Made by a program: the position numbers and the translations under genes
Notes under the pieces: generated by a model
Told to the model about the DNA's origin: nothing
Seen by the model: the letters and a program-made list of their open reading frames with translations, nothing else
Database searches by the model: none
Shown here: positions 35,101-47,800 of the stretch, in pieces
How positions within the stretch are numbered: position 1 is the first letter of the stretch
Layout of the letters: each line of letters opens with the position of its first letter
NCBI RefSeq assembly: GCF_041260155.1
Contig: NC_091931.1
Location: 26,677,654-26,741,653 of the forward strand
From: Ptychodera flava
Lineage: Eukaryota; Hemichordata; Enteropneusta; Ptychoderidae
Reading direction: 5' to 3'
Length of the DNA: 64,000 nucleotides

Positions 35101-38100
35101 ACACATCTATTTATAACATTTCTACTGACTCTATCATTGTGACATATTTAATTACAGGTCTTTGTAGTATGTTTTTTTCTGAGTTTTGTAGACTTGTACT
35201 ACAAAATCACAAATGTCTTACTTTCTTTGCACTGCAACCTCAAATCTCACTGTTACTTGAACGGTAACTGTTTGAGACTATATTGGAAGTTTCTGCACTA
35301 GTTTGCTGTATGGTCCCTTGCTTGAGGGCGCTCTACATGCCCCCTTACATAAAGAGAGGAAGCCAAGAGAGCACAATCGAGCGACAGCTCTTTCAGTGTA
35401 ACTGTGTCTTGTGCGCTCTGAAGTTACAGTGCATGTAAAAGCATACGATAAAATTTTCACAACTAATTTTTGGCAAGAGTTCAAATGCTTTCAATGACAA
35501 CGTATCAATGCGTCTGGCACCCTACACTGACATTTTTGTGCTCTGCAAGTTCAACGCTGGTCAATGCATAATGCCAGTGTCATGGCATTATTTGGAATAA
35601 AGGAATAATCACTATAGTGTGTTCCAGGACTACTGGAGTAACATTCCAGAATGTGTTCCGGGAAAAAATGGACTGACCACAATACTGATCACGATCCAAG
35701 GAAATGAACAGAGACTGTTCTCTGCTACATTGAACATCTCTCAAGGATATCATGGTATCTTAAGGGGCCGTCGATAATAAAAGCTGACGCACAAGAAATG
35801 TAATTCCTTCATTACTTGAAACCCTCTCCCCCCCCCCAAAAAAAAAAACGAAAGTTCTTATGCGAAATCAATTTCGTATTATGATGCCTTTTCTGACAAA
35901 CCCACACGCACCTCTCCGATCCGCACGCCCATGAAAATACCGGAAGTGCACATTGATCAATAAACCTCCACTTTATGCGTATCAAGTTTTAAGACACAGA
36001 ACATTTTAATGTATTTCGCATGTAGGAAAATGTTTCACGTACATGTTTCACGTTGAAAAAGCATACAAGTTTTTATTTCACATTTATGTCTTTTCGTTGT
36101 CTTTTCTGTCTCTGTATTTTGTGGTCATTCCATTCTCGATGAACGCGAAGTTAGTATTACGTTCTCGCTGCAAAGTCACACTTCGAAAACAATTGACGAA
36201 AATCCTTATGCGATTTTGACGCACACAAAACGGAATGAGCTTTAACCCCCTCCCCCCTAAACGAAAGAATTACGTTTGTCGTGCGTCAGCTTTTATTATC
36301 GACGGCCCCTAACAGTATAACTGAATTCGGTGACTTTTTTGTAATCCTGAATACTGTAGTGATGTACCATTTTTTGACTTGCTCTGTGCCCTTGAGCTCC
36401 CTAATGTTTTGTCTTGAATAAATAGAACAGATGATTCTGAAAAAAAACTCCAGGTGTGTTTTTTCCGAAGTATTGATCGGATGGCATCCACATGTTGAGA
36501 GTGTGGTAATTGCACCATATAGATGTGACAGAGAAAGTCCCGCATACCATTTTCCATAAACATCCAAGCACTCCAATACAAAATTACACAGTGAATGAAT
36601 TGAAGCTGGTCACAGCCGGAAGAGGTCAGAACAACACTAGACAGTAGAAGCGAGATTCCACTGTCTATGAAACAACTGAATGAGTTCACGATTTTCCGTA
36701 AACCAAAGACATGAATCAAGCATATGATAACTTAGTTTAACCCTTTTCCTGCCAGACAGTAATAACTGCATCACTTCCCCATTAGCCAAGTCAGTAAAAA
36801 AGCGGTATTGAGCCAAAAACATAACGTATTTTCACCCACTTGGCTTGGTATGTTAGAGCATCTTTGTCCCAAAAAAATCAACTTTACAGTATTATGTTTT
36901 CAACAGCCTTCAAATATACGGTATTATGTTTAAAATACATCATGTGGAATACGTTGTGTTCATTAATTTTAACCATCTTGACCTGGTGGTGAAATATGGA
37001 CTTGGCAGGAAAAGGGTTAATTATTTTCCTATGCCACAGGGACACGTCTTGCAAACATCACTGCTGCACATGAACTCTGAAGAATCCTGGATCTCGGAAA
37101 ATTGTTTTATGGTTATGCACGATATCGGTAAAGGTTGGGAAAATAGTTTGGTTATTTGCAATGGATGTCAAACAGTGAAAAGCACATTGAACATACCCCA
37201 GTCAGCACCATCATCATCACACTAAAAGATTGAGATAACTACATGTAACACACGCACATCCATGCACACTCTTCTTTGCTTTTTATTACTGGTTATTTTC
37301 AGCTGCTTACTCATGTGAAATGACTCATCTCTATGTGACATGAATTGCACATGGTACGTATCACTTACCTTTATTGGCGTTTCCAGCATAGTGGCCAATT
37401 GTTTGGCAAGTTCTATGTGGTACTTGGTGCCTGACCCGTGAGTTTCCCTGGTGACTGGGTTGCTGATGCCCAGACTGAGCAGGTATGCCTTAAACTTCAC
37501 AGTCTGCAGTGATGAGAAGAGCAAAGAAATGACAAGCTTTCATTCGTATTGTTCTCAGAGGGAGGGAGGGAGGGAGGGAGGGAGAGACAGAGAGAAAGGA
37601 AGAGAGCTAACAGCATTCTCACAGATCAAGTTCATTACAGATGACTGTAACAGTGTCAGACTTCACAGACTGATGACAGGCACACATCTTGAATATCATC
37701 ATTGCTCTTCCTTAGCAGCAACAGACTTGGTAAAGTTTACAATCTATGTGACAGCAAAGTCAGGCTTGATCTCTTTACACTTTCTACTACCACAGAATAC
37801 TTTGTTTTGCTGAATCAGTAAAATGTCACATAGTGTATACAGCAACATGGTAAATGTCAGACCAAAGGGTAACAATGTGTGATGGTAAGGGGCAAGTCAC
37901 CTGTATTATTAGACTGATTCTCTCGTGTTTAAACTTTGGTTTCATATAAAATTTGCCGGTTCAGAGTCATGCTGTGCACGTTGTGGTGAGTACAGCCTCT
38001 GTGTTCAAAATTTGTGTGATGCCCTTTGGTCAATGTGATTATCTCTAGACAGTGCATGAAAGACTGATAAGTAATGAGCCTTCTCAGATAGCCAGTCATT

Positions 38101-41100
38101 CAACAGCGAGTGTATGAGTGTAGATGGTACAGTGTGTGGCTACTTGTCAAGCTGAGTTAAAGCTAGACACAAAATCGACAAATTCTGATGGAGAGACAGC
38201 AAGAGAGATACATTTGAGACTGTGTTGAGTTACGATGATTTCTGTAGTGACAACATAGCACCTGAAATACAGAGAGTGCTGCCTCGTATGTAATCTCTAT
38301 TATTAATGGGTAGTATTCAAATACATGACTTCGCTTAAGTTGCAAACTCTTGTGTGTAGTTGATGTTTTATTTACGGGCTGTGGAACATTAACCCTATCA
38401 CAAGCACCGTGCTCCAAAAAAGTCCAGTGTGATTAAGTAGACAACAGATAGATGTAAAGACGATGTAGGAATGTCGCAAATGAAATTTCCAGCTGAGATT
38501 AATTTGATATTCAAGATGTGATGAATGATCTGACAGCAAATCATCAACTAACAAAAGTAAATTTTTTTTATTGCTGCTTACCTCATCCTCTGTGATGTCA
38601 CCTTTCTTCTCTTTGATTTTTGTGGCGATGTTTTTTGACAAGTCAACCATGCTTTTTGCCTTGCGTAAAGATACATCGAAAAAGTGAAAGCAAATTTTGC
38701 ATGAACTCATTTGAACAGAGAAGTGTGATAAGAATCTAGCATGTGTCATGTGACTTTGTACAGGTAAATCATTACTCCTCACGTTGTGTACGAAGGTTAA
38801 CCCTTTCACAACAATGGTTTGACCAAAACCAATTGTTGTCAGTGTTGATTGTGGACCCGTTCACAAGGAACGGAGGTAGGGTCAACAGGTCAAAGCCATT
38901 TCAGATGATAAACTGACAGACGACTACAGATCAAACCAGTATGAAATGTAAGGGCCATTTTGACAACATGAAACAATAGGTTTTCCAGTACTGCATTGGT
39001 ATTTGAAACACTCTTATTGTCCTCTGCAATAAGAGTGTCTTTGTTTCCACATTTGTTTGCTACGTAGTCGTAAAATCAACATCAACCTGTCCAGTCAGAC
39101 CACAGATTACTGGGAGAGGAAGACCAAAGAAGCATGTTGCACGCTGAACAGTTATCCATGTCGCTCAACAAACAATTTTATCACAGTACAATAATGATTT
39201 ACAGTATACTCACTTGGTCCATTAACTTGCCGAGATCTTGAAAAGCCTTAAATTGACAGAAAAAAAAGGCTTGTTTACAAAAATGTTGGCTGAAATAATC
39301 AAACTGACAGCATTGACAGTTCATGTAGCCTGACACAATAAAGCGATCAGAATAATTTTATGTGCATGCCATGAATAAAATAATGTTCAGATAGACATCA
39401 GAATACATGTATATTTGACCAGATCTCACCCTTGCTGTTTTAACCCTTTGAGTGCTGTAATTTTTCCCACCAAAATTCAGTGCAACATTTTAACAATTTT
39501 TATGAATTTTTCTGTAATTTTTTTGATTATGTTAGACCAAACAGACATCACATTTCATTGGCTACAGGTTTTCATCAAAATTTTGGCAAAAATCTGAAAA
39601 AAATTTGACTGGGGTATATTTTATACAGTAAAGGTGACAAAAGTTGACTTTGGCGCTCAAAGGATTAAAGATTCATAGCTACCTTATTCGGCATAGGAAA
39701 AAGACAGTCAATAAAGAAAAGGATGGAATAGTCCTTTGGATACATACACCAGCATGCAAATAAAATGTATGGGAAGATTAGAGAGTGACATTTTCCATTT
39801 TCCAATTGAATTGAATGAGGAAAATCTCCATACGGGAACTTATTGTGGAAAAGTTTTCACAGGAAAAGATCTTGCTACCACTTCATAAAATAGAGGGGTT
39901 TTCTCTGCATGTTTTATGCCATTCCAATATATGTGCACAGTTGCATTTTGAAACATCCATGAGAATGATGTTTCTGTACTCACTGCTCATTATTAAAATG
40001 CAACAATCTCACAATTTTCTGGTGCACTTTTCAGAGAATGGCAAGTCTTTAAAATGGGAAATGACAAAATTGGTGATTACTGTTCTGTCTGTTCATTTGG
40101 TTGCATACTGTATGTACATGGCTATTTTGACATCTCCATATTTGTATTCTGTATCTGCAACAGTGTTCTCCACAGCTTGGAAAAAACAGAGCGGTGGCCA
40201 ATTTACATAACAATACTTGATTTGCATATCCTTCTGTTGTTGGAAAATGTATTCTTTTGTATGTTTATTCACACATGAATAGATTGCTTGAAAAAACAGA
40301 CGGGTGGCCAACCTCTAAAAATCCCCAGTGGAGAACCCTATGTGAACTGAAATTGAGGGAAACAAAAAGGAAAATGCTCAAGAACTAGTCTGTATTTCCT
40401 AATCCATTCCATTTAGTTTTACGAGAAGTTGCTTGTTCTGTCGTCTTACCATTGAAATGTTCTGATCTGTTTCTTTCCTCTTCTCTTCCAATTTTCTTTC
40501 AATGCCCACAATACCTGCTCGGACTTGACGCGGCTGTGAAGGAAACACAGAGAAATACAGAATTCATTCTGAATCTCAATCTTAATTCTTCCAAGGATCA
40601 TTAAGTCTATGGAATAGCAGATGGTGGTTATACTTTCATATCAGAGAAAAACATTAAGTACTGTCTTGACATAAAATCATGATTTAACATTGTTAAAGGA
40701 TGAGTGGATGGATATTAGTTGTGCTAAGAAATGCTTACAAAAAAAACTAAAACACAGGTAAAATATAATTATTGACATGAGTCTGACAGTCATCATACTG
40801 CTTTTTTTATTTTCTCTTTCAGTTGTGTGCGCAATTCCACGTCTTTGTGAAATAAAGGTTTACACTGTTTTATAAAGATGTGCTTAAATTGGCTTATCTT
40901 CAACAAACTGGGTCAGAATGATGAAAGTACGCATCACTCCTATGTAAAATACGTGTTGGGTGAAGATATGAGTACATCACGTAAAATACAGCCAACGCAC
41001 GACCTAATCAATGGATAAAGCAGACTAGAGTGGCCTGTATAAAACATTAACTATGAAACAAATTACTAAAAGGCACATACCATGCAACCTCAACACCAAA

Positions 41101-44100
41101 GTGTAAAATGACAGTAAAAGCAAAAAGTTGCAAAACGATTTAGCCTTCTTCCGAACACACAGAAATTATGACACGATATGTTTAAGAGAAGATAATACTC
41201 CTAACTGCATTGTAATCAATACCTGACTTGACTGCTTGGTTGGACTTTGTTGTGCCGGTATGCTCTGATGTTCCCAAGTCCTCCTCTGCAACTGGTCTGA
41301 CAAACACCTGTGAAACTACAATACAGTGAAAAATAATCAAACCATAATTCACATTTCAGATCTGCTCCAATTTTTTCTATGATTGGCATAAGGGGTAGCG
41401 CCTTGGCAGCACCCACAGTGTTTGTCTCCGTCTTTTTAGTGAAATTTTCAGTTGAACTTTTGGTGTTCCTGTCCACGTTTGTCCTGTGTACATGTGAATG
41501 GGTCAAGAATCTACTGGGTAGGCTGGATGTGTTACACCGTTGGACATTTCAAGAAAATCTGAGTTGTTTTCTTGGCTTCAGTTCGTCAACTAGAGGTACT
41601 GTCTGTGTGCATGTTCTCTGTACATCAGAATATGCTATTTGCATATAATACAAACATGTTGTTGGCTATACGGAATGTGGTGATCAATAACCCACTATTG
41701 AGCCGATTGGAGCCTGACACCTGGCAGAGATTGAGGCAACTACAGCTGTGTAAAATTCCACCAACCAAGAGAGGGAAATCATTTAAAGGTCACAGACCAC
41801 AGCCAATCCCTGTCAGAATATCATACCAACGTAAAACCTGTCAACTTCTACAAACTCGTCCACAAACCTTAGTTCAATTACGTAATTCTATGTACTCTGT
41901 GAAACCGAAGGTACTACCTAATGTAATGGTGTGCAATGCGAGATCCTTGGTAAGAAAAGTTGATGAACTAGCTGCAGTATGTGAAATGAATGAGATCCAG
42001 ATTGCTGCAGTAACTGAAACCTGGCTTCATGGAGAGATTACCAACAACACTGTTTCTATTCAAAATTACAAGTTATTTCGGAAAGATCGTTCTCAACAAC
42101 GTGGAGGTGGTGTATGTTGTATATTCATGATTATTTACAACCACAACCACTGGAAAGTCAGGGAGATATTGAATCCATCTGGTGCACAGCTCGCCCTTTC
42201 TGGTTACCGAGGAGCGTATCTCAACTGCTCATTGGCTGTATTTACCATCCACCAGGAGCTAATGAAAAACCAGTAATATCTCATGTCATTGACACTGTTG
42301 ATATGATAACACGTAAATCACCAGAGACAGGTGTCATTATATTGGGTGACTTTAATCGACTGAATGTGAACAATATTTTGACTAGTTGTCGTTTAAAAAA
42401 ACAAGTTGTAAATATTCCTACGAGGGTCAATGCAACCTTGGATCTCATATTCACCAACCTTAGCCATTTGTATAATCCCCCCTTTTCTGTTGGTCCATTG
42501 GTTCTTCAGACCATTCAATGGTGGCGATGAAATCTTGTCAAATTTGAAAATTCCGATAAAAAAGGTAAATATCCGACCCATGAAAGATTCAAGTAAAAGG
42601 GAATTTGCGCAATGGATCATTAATAATGATTGGTCTGATGTTTTACAAAAGCCTTCTTGTGAGGAAAAATTTAATTCGTTTGCAACCTCTGTTTCCACAG
42701 CAATTGATAAATTTTTCCCCCCAAAGCCCCTGCGTTTTTCCAGTTCTGATAAACCATTCATAACTGCCTCGATTAAGTATATGATAAGATGCCGCCAGAA
42801 GGCTTTTAGAAACCAAAAGTCGACATTGTATAGATACTGGAGAAATAAGGTAAATCGGGCAATTCACACAAACAGACAGAATTACTTTGCTGAGAAGATT
42901 AAGTCTGCATCTGCAAATAGTAAACAGTGGTGGAATGAAGTTAACAGGATATGTGGTCGTAGGAAAAATGGTACCATCCCAGAAATTGAGGTTAGCGGCG
43001 AATGTTTAAGTGGTGTTAATCTAGCCAATGCTATCAACAATCATTTTGTTAATATAACAAGGACTATGTTCCTTAAACTATGATGAGCTTATTCGTAATC
43101 TCCCAAATAGTAATTCCCTTCCGATTGTTACATACAATGGTATTGTCAACTTATTAAAATCATTACCCTGTGCCAAAGCTAGTGGCCCTGACCAAATTTC
43201 AAATAAATTGTTGAAGGAATTTGCACATGAATTTGCTGTTCCCCTTGTTGATATCTTTAATTATTCCTTTCAAGAAGGTCAAGTTCCATCAAAACTTAAG
43301 GAGGCCATTGTAATTCCTCTAGCTAAAAAACAACCACCCTGCTTCCCTTGATGATTTTCGGCCGATTTCTCTTACCAACAGTGTGGCCAAGGTAATGGAG
43401 AGTTTGATTGAAAAATGGATCAAACAGGAAGTAAAGGATAAGATAAAAAAAACGCAATTTGCAGGTGCTAAGAAATCGTCCTCAACAACTGCCTTGATAG
43501 ATATGATACAGACTTGGCTCGAGCAACTGGAAAGTCAAAGAAATATGGTTAGAATTTGTTACCTTGATTTCAGTAAAGCCTTTGATAAGATTGACCACAA
43601 CATACTTCTTCACAAATTATCAAAATTCGGTATAAATAGTAACATAATTAAATGGACAGCACATTTCTTGTATAATAGATCTCAAAGGGTGAAGATTGGT
43701 GATAGCTTTTCTTCCTGGCAAACAATACGTGCAGGTGTTCCACAGGGAACAAAATTGGGCCCAATTCTATTTATGCTCATGATTAATGACATTCCTGATT
43801 GTATTGGGGGATCAAACTTTATATTCATGGATGACACCACGGTGTCAGAATGTTTCATTCCAGTACTCCTACTAATTCGCAGATGCAGACAACATTATCA
43901 CACATTGACCAGTGGGCTTCAGTAAATAATATGAAACTAAATCCAAAAAAATGTAAAGAAATGAGGCTATTTTTTGGTAAGGTACCTCCTCCTTTTCCGC
44001 CATTGTTACTAGGCAACAGTGTCTTAGAAATCAAAGAGAATTTTAAATCTCTTGGGTTAATCATAAATAACAAACTAAAATGGGATAACCATGTTGATGA

Positions 44101-44831
44101 TATGGTCAAAAAATCCTCACAAAGGTTGCACATTCTCCGTGTTTTGTGCAGATTTGGGGCTACAGCTCATGAGCTTAAACAAATTTATATCTCATTGGTT
44201 AGATCAACCTTAGAATATGCCTGTACTGTTTGGCAAGGTGGTCTCACTGAAAAGAATAGATCAACGATTGAAAGAATCCAGAAGAGAGCACTACGAATTA
44301 TTTATCCATTTTTGTCTTACAGTGAATCACTTTCTCTATTACAGCTAGACACACTCGAAACTAGACGTCAGAAAATTTGTAAAAAGTTTGCTGAGGAAAT
44401 CATAAAACCAGACCATAAACTAAATTATCATATTCCCCCTAAATCAGGTCACGGATATTCGACAAGGAATAAAAGCTTGGTTAACTTTAAAATCCGCACA
44501 AAACGTAAAGAATCAAGCCCGTAGTCTACTGCATTAAACTACTCCAGAGTTCATGATTCTCTGTCCTGTGTTGAGCTGTTGTGAATGTTGGTTTTGTCAA
44601 ATTTCTGTTGTGTCTATTTGATGTCTTGTCGTCGTTGTTGTTTTTTAATTTTTCAAATTCTTTTAGGGGTTTTTGGTGCTCGTTTTTGAAATTACCAGTT
44701 GATGTCTTGCTTCCTTGGGAGGTCTTTTTCTTGTAGTTTTTTTTAGTGATGTACTGTAAATTTTTTATTGACTGTGTTGTAAACTCATTTTATTTGACCA
44801 TTTTGGGTCACAATTTGAGTATTAATAAACC

Positions 44832-44863
<32 letters not shown>

Positions 44864-47800
44864 TCACTATGAACATTTCAAAGACAAGCTTTGCCTCATA
44901 ATGTGTATTGTAATTTTAAAGAAAATGTTTCTGAATTGTCGATCACTGAGTAGATTGTAATCTTCACTGCCTCCCTTTCTCTATCTCTTGCCTCACAAAT
45001 GAAAAGTTTGCCGTCCATTTGAATGACAAAAAATGCATCATATGTCCTTATCTCATTCATGAAAAAACAAAATTGTCGAAAATGTGACACATTTTCTATG
45101 AACACAGTAATATGAATGAAAATATTGCTTGAGAGGAAATTTTGAATGCAACTGTGTATGCTCAACAACCATGAATATTACAGAACTGGGACAGTAAAAT
45201 TTACCTCTGTCTCGCCAGCTGCCTTGAATGATAATTTGATGTATGTATTCGGGCTGTACATGACGGGTCCACCCTGTTTGTTAGGAGCAGCTGGATGGAG
45301 GTAGAGTATTATCTTGGGACTGGAAGGGGAAAAAGGGGAAGAAAATGAAAATTTGCCAGACTGTCACTGCTGTAATTTCAATAATAACAAAGTGCCCATA
45401 ATGATCATTATGTATGGCCAGTAACTGTCTCTATAGAAAGTATACAGGGGGCCAATTTTTTTCAAAGTTTCCAAAGCATTCACCCAGCTCATTGTTTGGC
45501 AAAGCAGGACAAACATGTACATGCAGTTCAACAATTCCCATGACAACATGGCTTAAGGCCTGCCTTTGGCAGGATAGATTGAATAATTTTCTCACTGGCA
45601 TGAATTTTGTTGATCTCAACTGTAGCCAAAATTCAAGTTAAAAAAAAATAACTATCTAATGGGCCAACTCTGGAATAAAATGTTGGACTGAGACTAATAC
45701 ATTGTCATATAGACCGTCAACAGTCCCCCGGAATTCAAACAGGCCATGGTATTCACAAAAACCATGTGCAGAAAAGTATATAGATCTATGTTGATTCATG
45801 TGCGCGTGTTTATCAACAAGTATTTGTATGTACTGCTATAATAATCTGCAGTATCACTTATCCATAGAATACTGTAACACTGCCTTTGGCACTCGTGTCA
45901 TGCCTTCGGCACTATGCCCCCATTTGTGCAAGAAAACTATACCAATAATAGAAAAATTTTGATATGCATTGACGAGATGACAAATGGAACTTGTGCATGG
46001 CAGTTTGATCAAACGAGTTGATCCAAATATAGGAAACCATTATGTCTTGGCCTAGGTCAGCTTTTGGAGAAGGTTGACGATATCTCTCCAAATTTTCCTA
46101 CTCAATTCATCCAAGTACTACCAATAAATAAAAAGTGTCAATCCAAACTTGCCTTTTACCAAAGCTAGACGATTGCTCTTCGACAAACACAACCTGTGAC
46201 AGATGCATTGAGATGTTGTAATTCTGAAATGAACAACAAAATTAAAAGAGGTGAAATACAACAGAGAAATCTCATAAAATCACATGAAGAATGAGCATTG
46301 AGAAATGCTACTTTCCAACTTCTATACATACATGCACAGGGTTTTCTCTCGACTGCGTAACTTCGCATTTCAAACCACTTTCTGCCCTTTAAAAGTTATT
46401 GACAGTGCGAAAATCGCGCACAGAACACAGCAAGTAAATACGCCCAGACCCAAGCGTGTAGTTTAGTGACCTGTGAATTTGCTGTTGTTTCTGCCCCTAA
46501 AATGTCAAGTCTGCCCCCAATTTTTGATGAATGGGGCAGAAATTGCCCCTTCAGTGAACAAACAGAGAAAACACTACATGCATACATATGTTATTACCAT
46601 AATAAGGTAGAATGTGCGTTGGGAACAGATATTAGACTTTTTAAACTTCTTCAATACTCTTTTGGCCTATCACTTGACGGGGTTCATTTTGAAGCTTGCG
46701 GAGTAAATAAAGTGTTTGTCAGTTTAGTTTTGTGAAAATCAGAAATTTTGTTTTTTCCATAAAGACTAACACAGGGATGATGGCCATTTCGAATTTCAAA
46801 TATCGGTAAATATTTGGTGATTTGTTTCTCCAGTACAAAACTTTGCATGGTGACCCCAAATCATTTTTTGATTTTGAAAGGGAAGATTGAAAGTTTGTCT
46901 GAGGAAAGTTTGAGTAAAAGTTTATGTATAACATTTTCGTGGCGCAAACTGTGTGAAAGAGGAAACTCTTCATATCTGGGATTGAGCACGCCTATGAACA
47001 TTACCCGTCCCCATTGTCTGCAATCCTTTACAATCAGCCTCTCTTTGATCTACTTACCGGTCTCACTGTATCTTTCCATATCAGTCTGTAATTTGTAAGA
47101 ACCAGATTACCTCTTTCAAAGCCCGTCTGTTTAAAAAAAAAATCAAAAAAAAAGAAAGCCTGAATAAGACTGATTAATAGTTGAACAAATAAATAAAGTC
47201 TTGACAGTTCAATTGTTTCAGAAAGTTACAGGGGCCCCCCCCAAGAATACTGTTGTTTTTATCACGTGCATTCAGTCTGTTGTTCTGTGGGTGCGCCATT
47301 TATACCATTCTAAAATCTCAAGGTCATGTGGTCTGTACACCTAATGTGTTCTATTTATTACATTTAAGAGTTTATAAATGCCTGGAACCCTTTACAAAAG
47401 TGATTGCAATATATCAATTTGTGCTGAACGAATGGAAGCTATATGATAGGTCTATTGCTATGCACAATATATTCCAGCATTCCTTGTGTATATCAAACAT
47501 TTTGAAATGGTGGCTGTACCAAGACTTGTGACTCTGCCAAAGCAGCTTCATGTAAATGGAGGTGGTAAAGCCTTACAGAGAGTTGAAAGCTACAAAACTG
47601 GTGAACTTTGAACATGCATCAAATGCTGACCTCGCTGCACATTTGCTCGACATTTATAAGCACACTTAAACTTGCCAAAGCAGTTCAGTGACTCCTTGAA
47701 AATCGGTAAAAGATGAAAATTTACAGCAACAAGGCTTATATTTTATTCAAATGAATAATCCAGATCATAAATTTTTGAGACTGGGTGAAGACATAATCAT

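Noticed and set aside
40160-40340. GTTCTCCAC and GTGGAGAAC words about 170 bp apart in VPS36 intron 6
   Set aside because: Could be ends of a small element, but the inverted match is only 9 bp and the inner similarity is a direct repeat.
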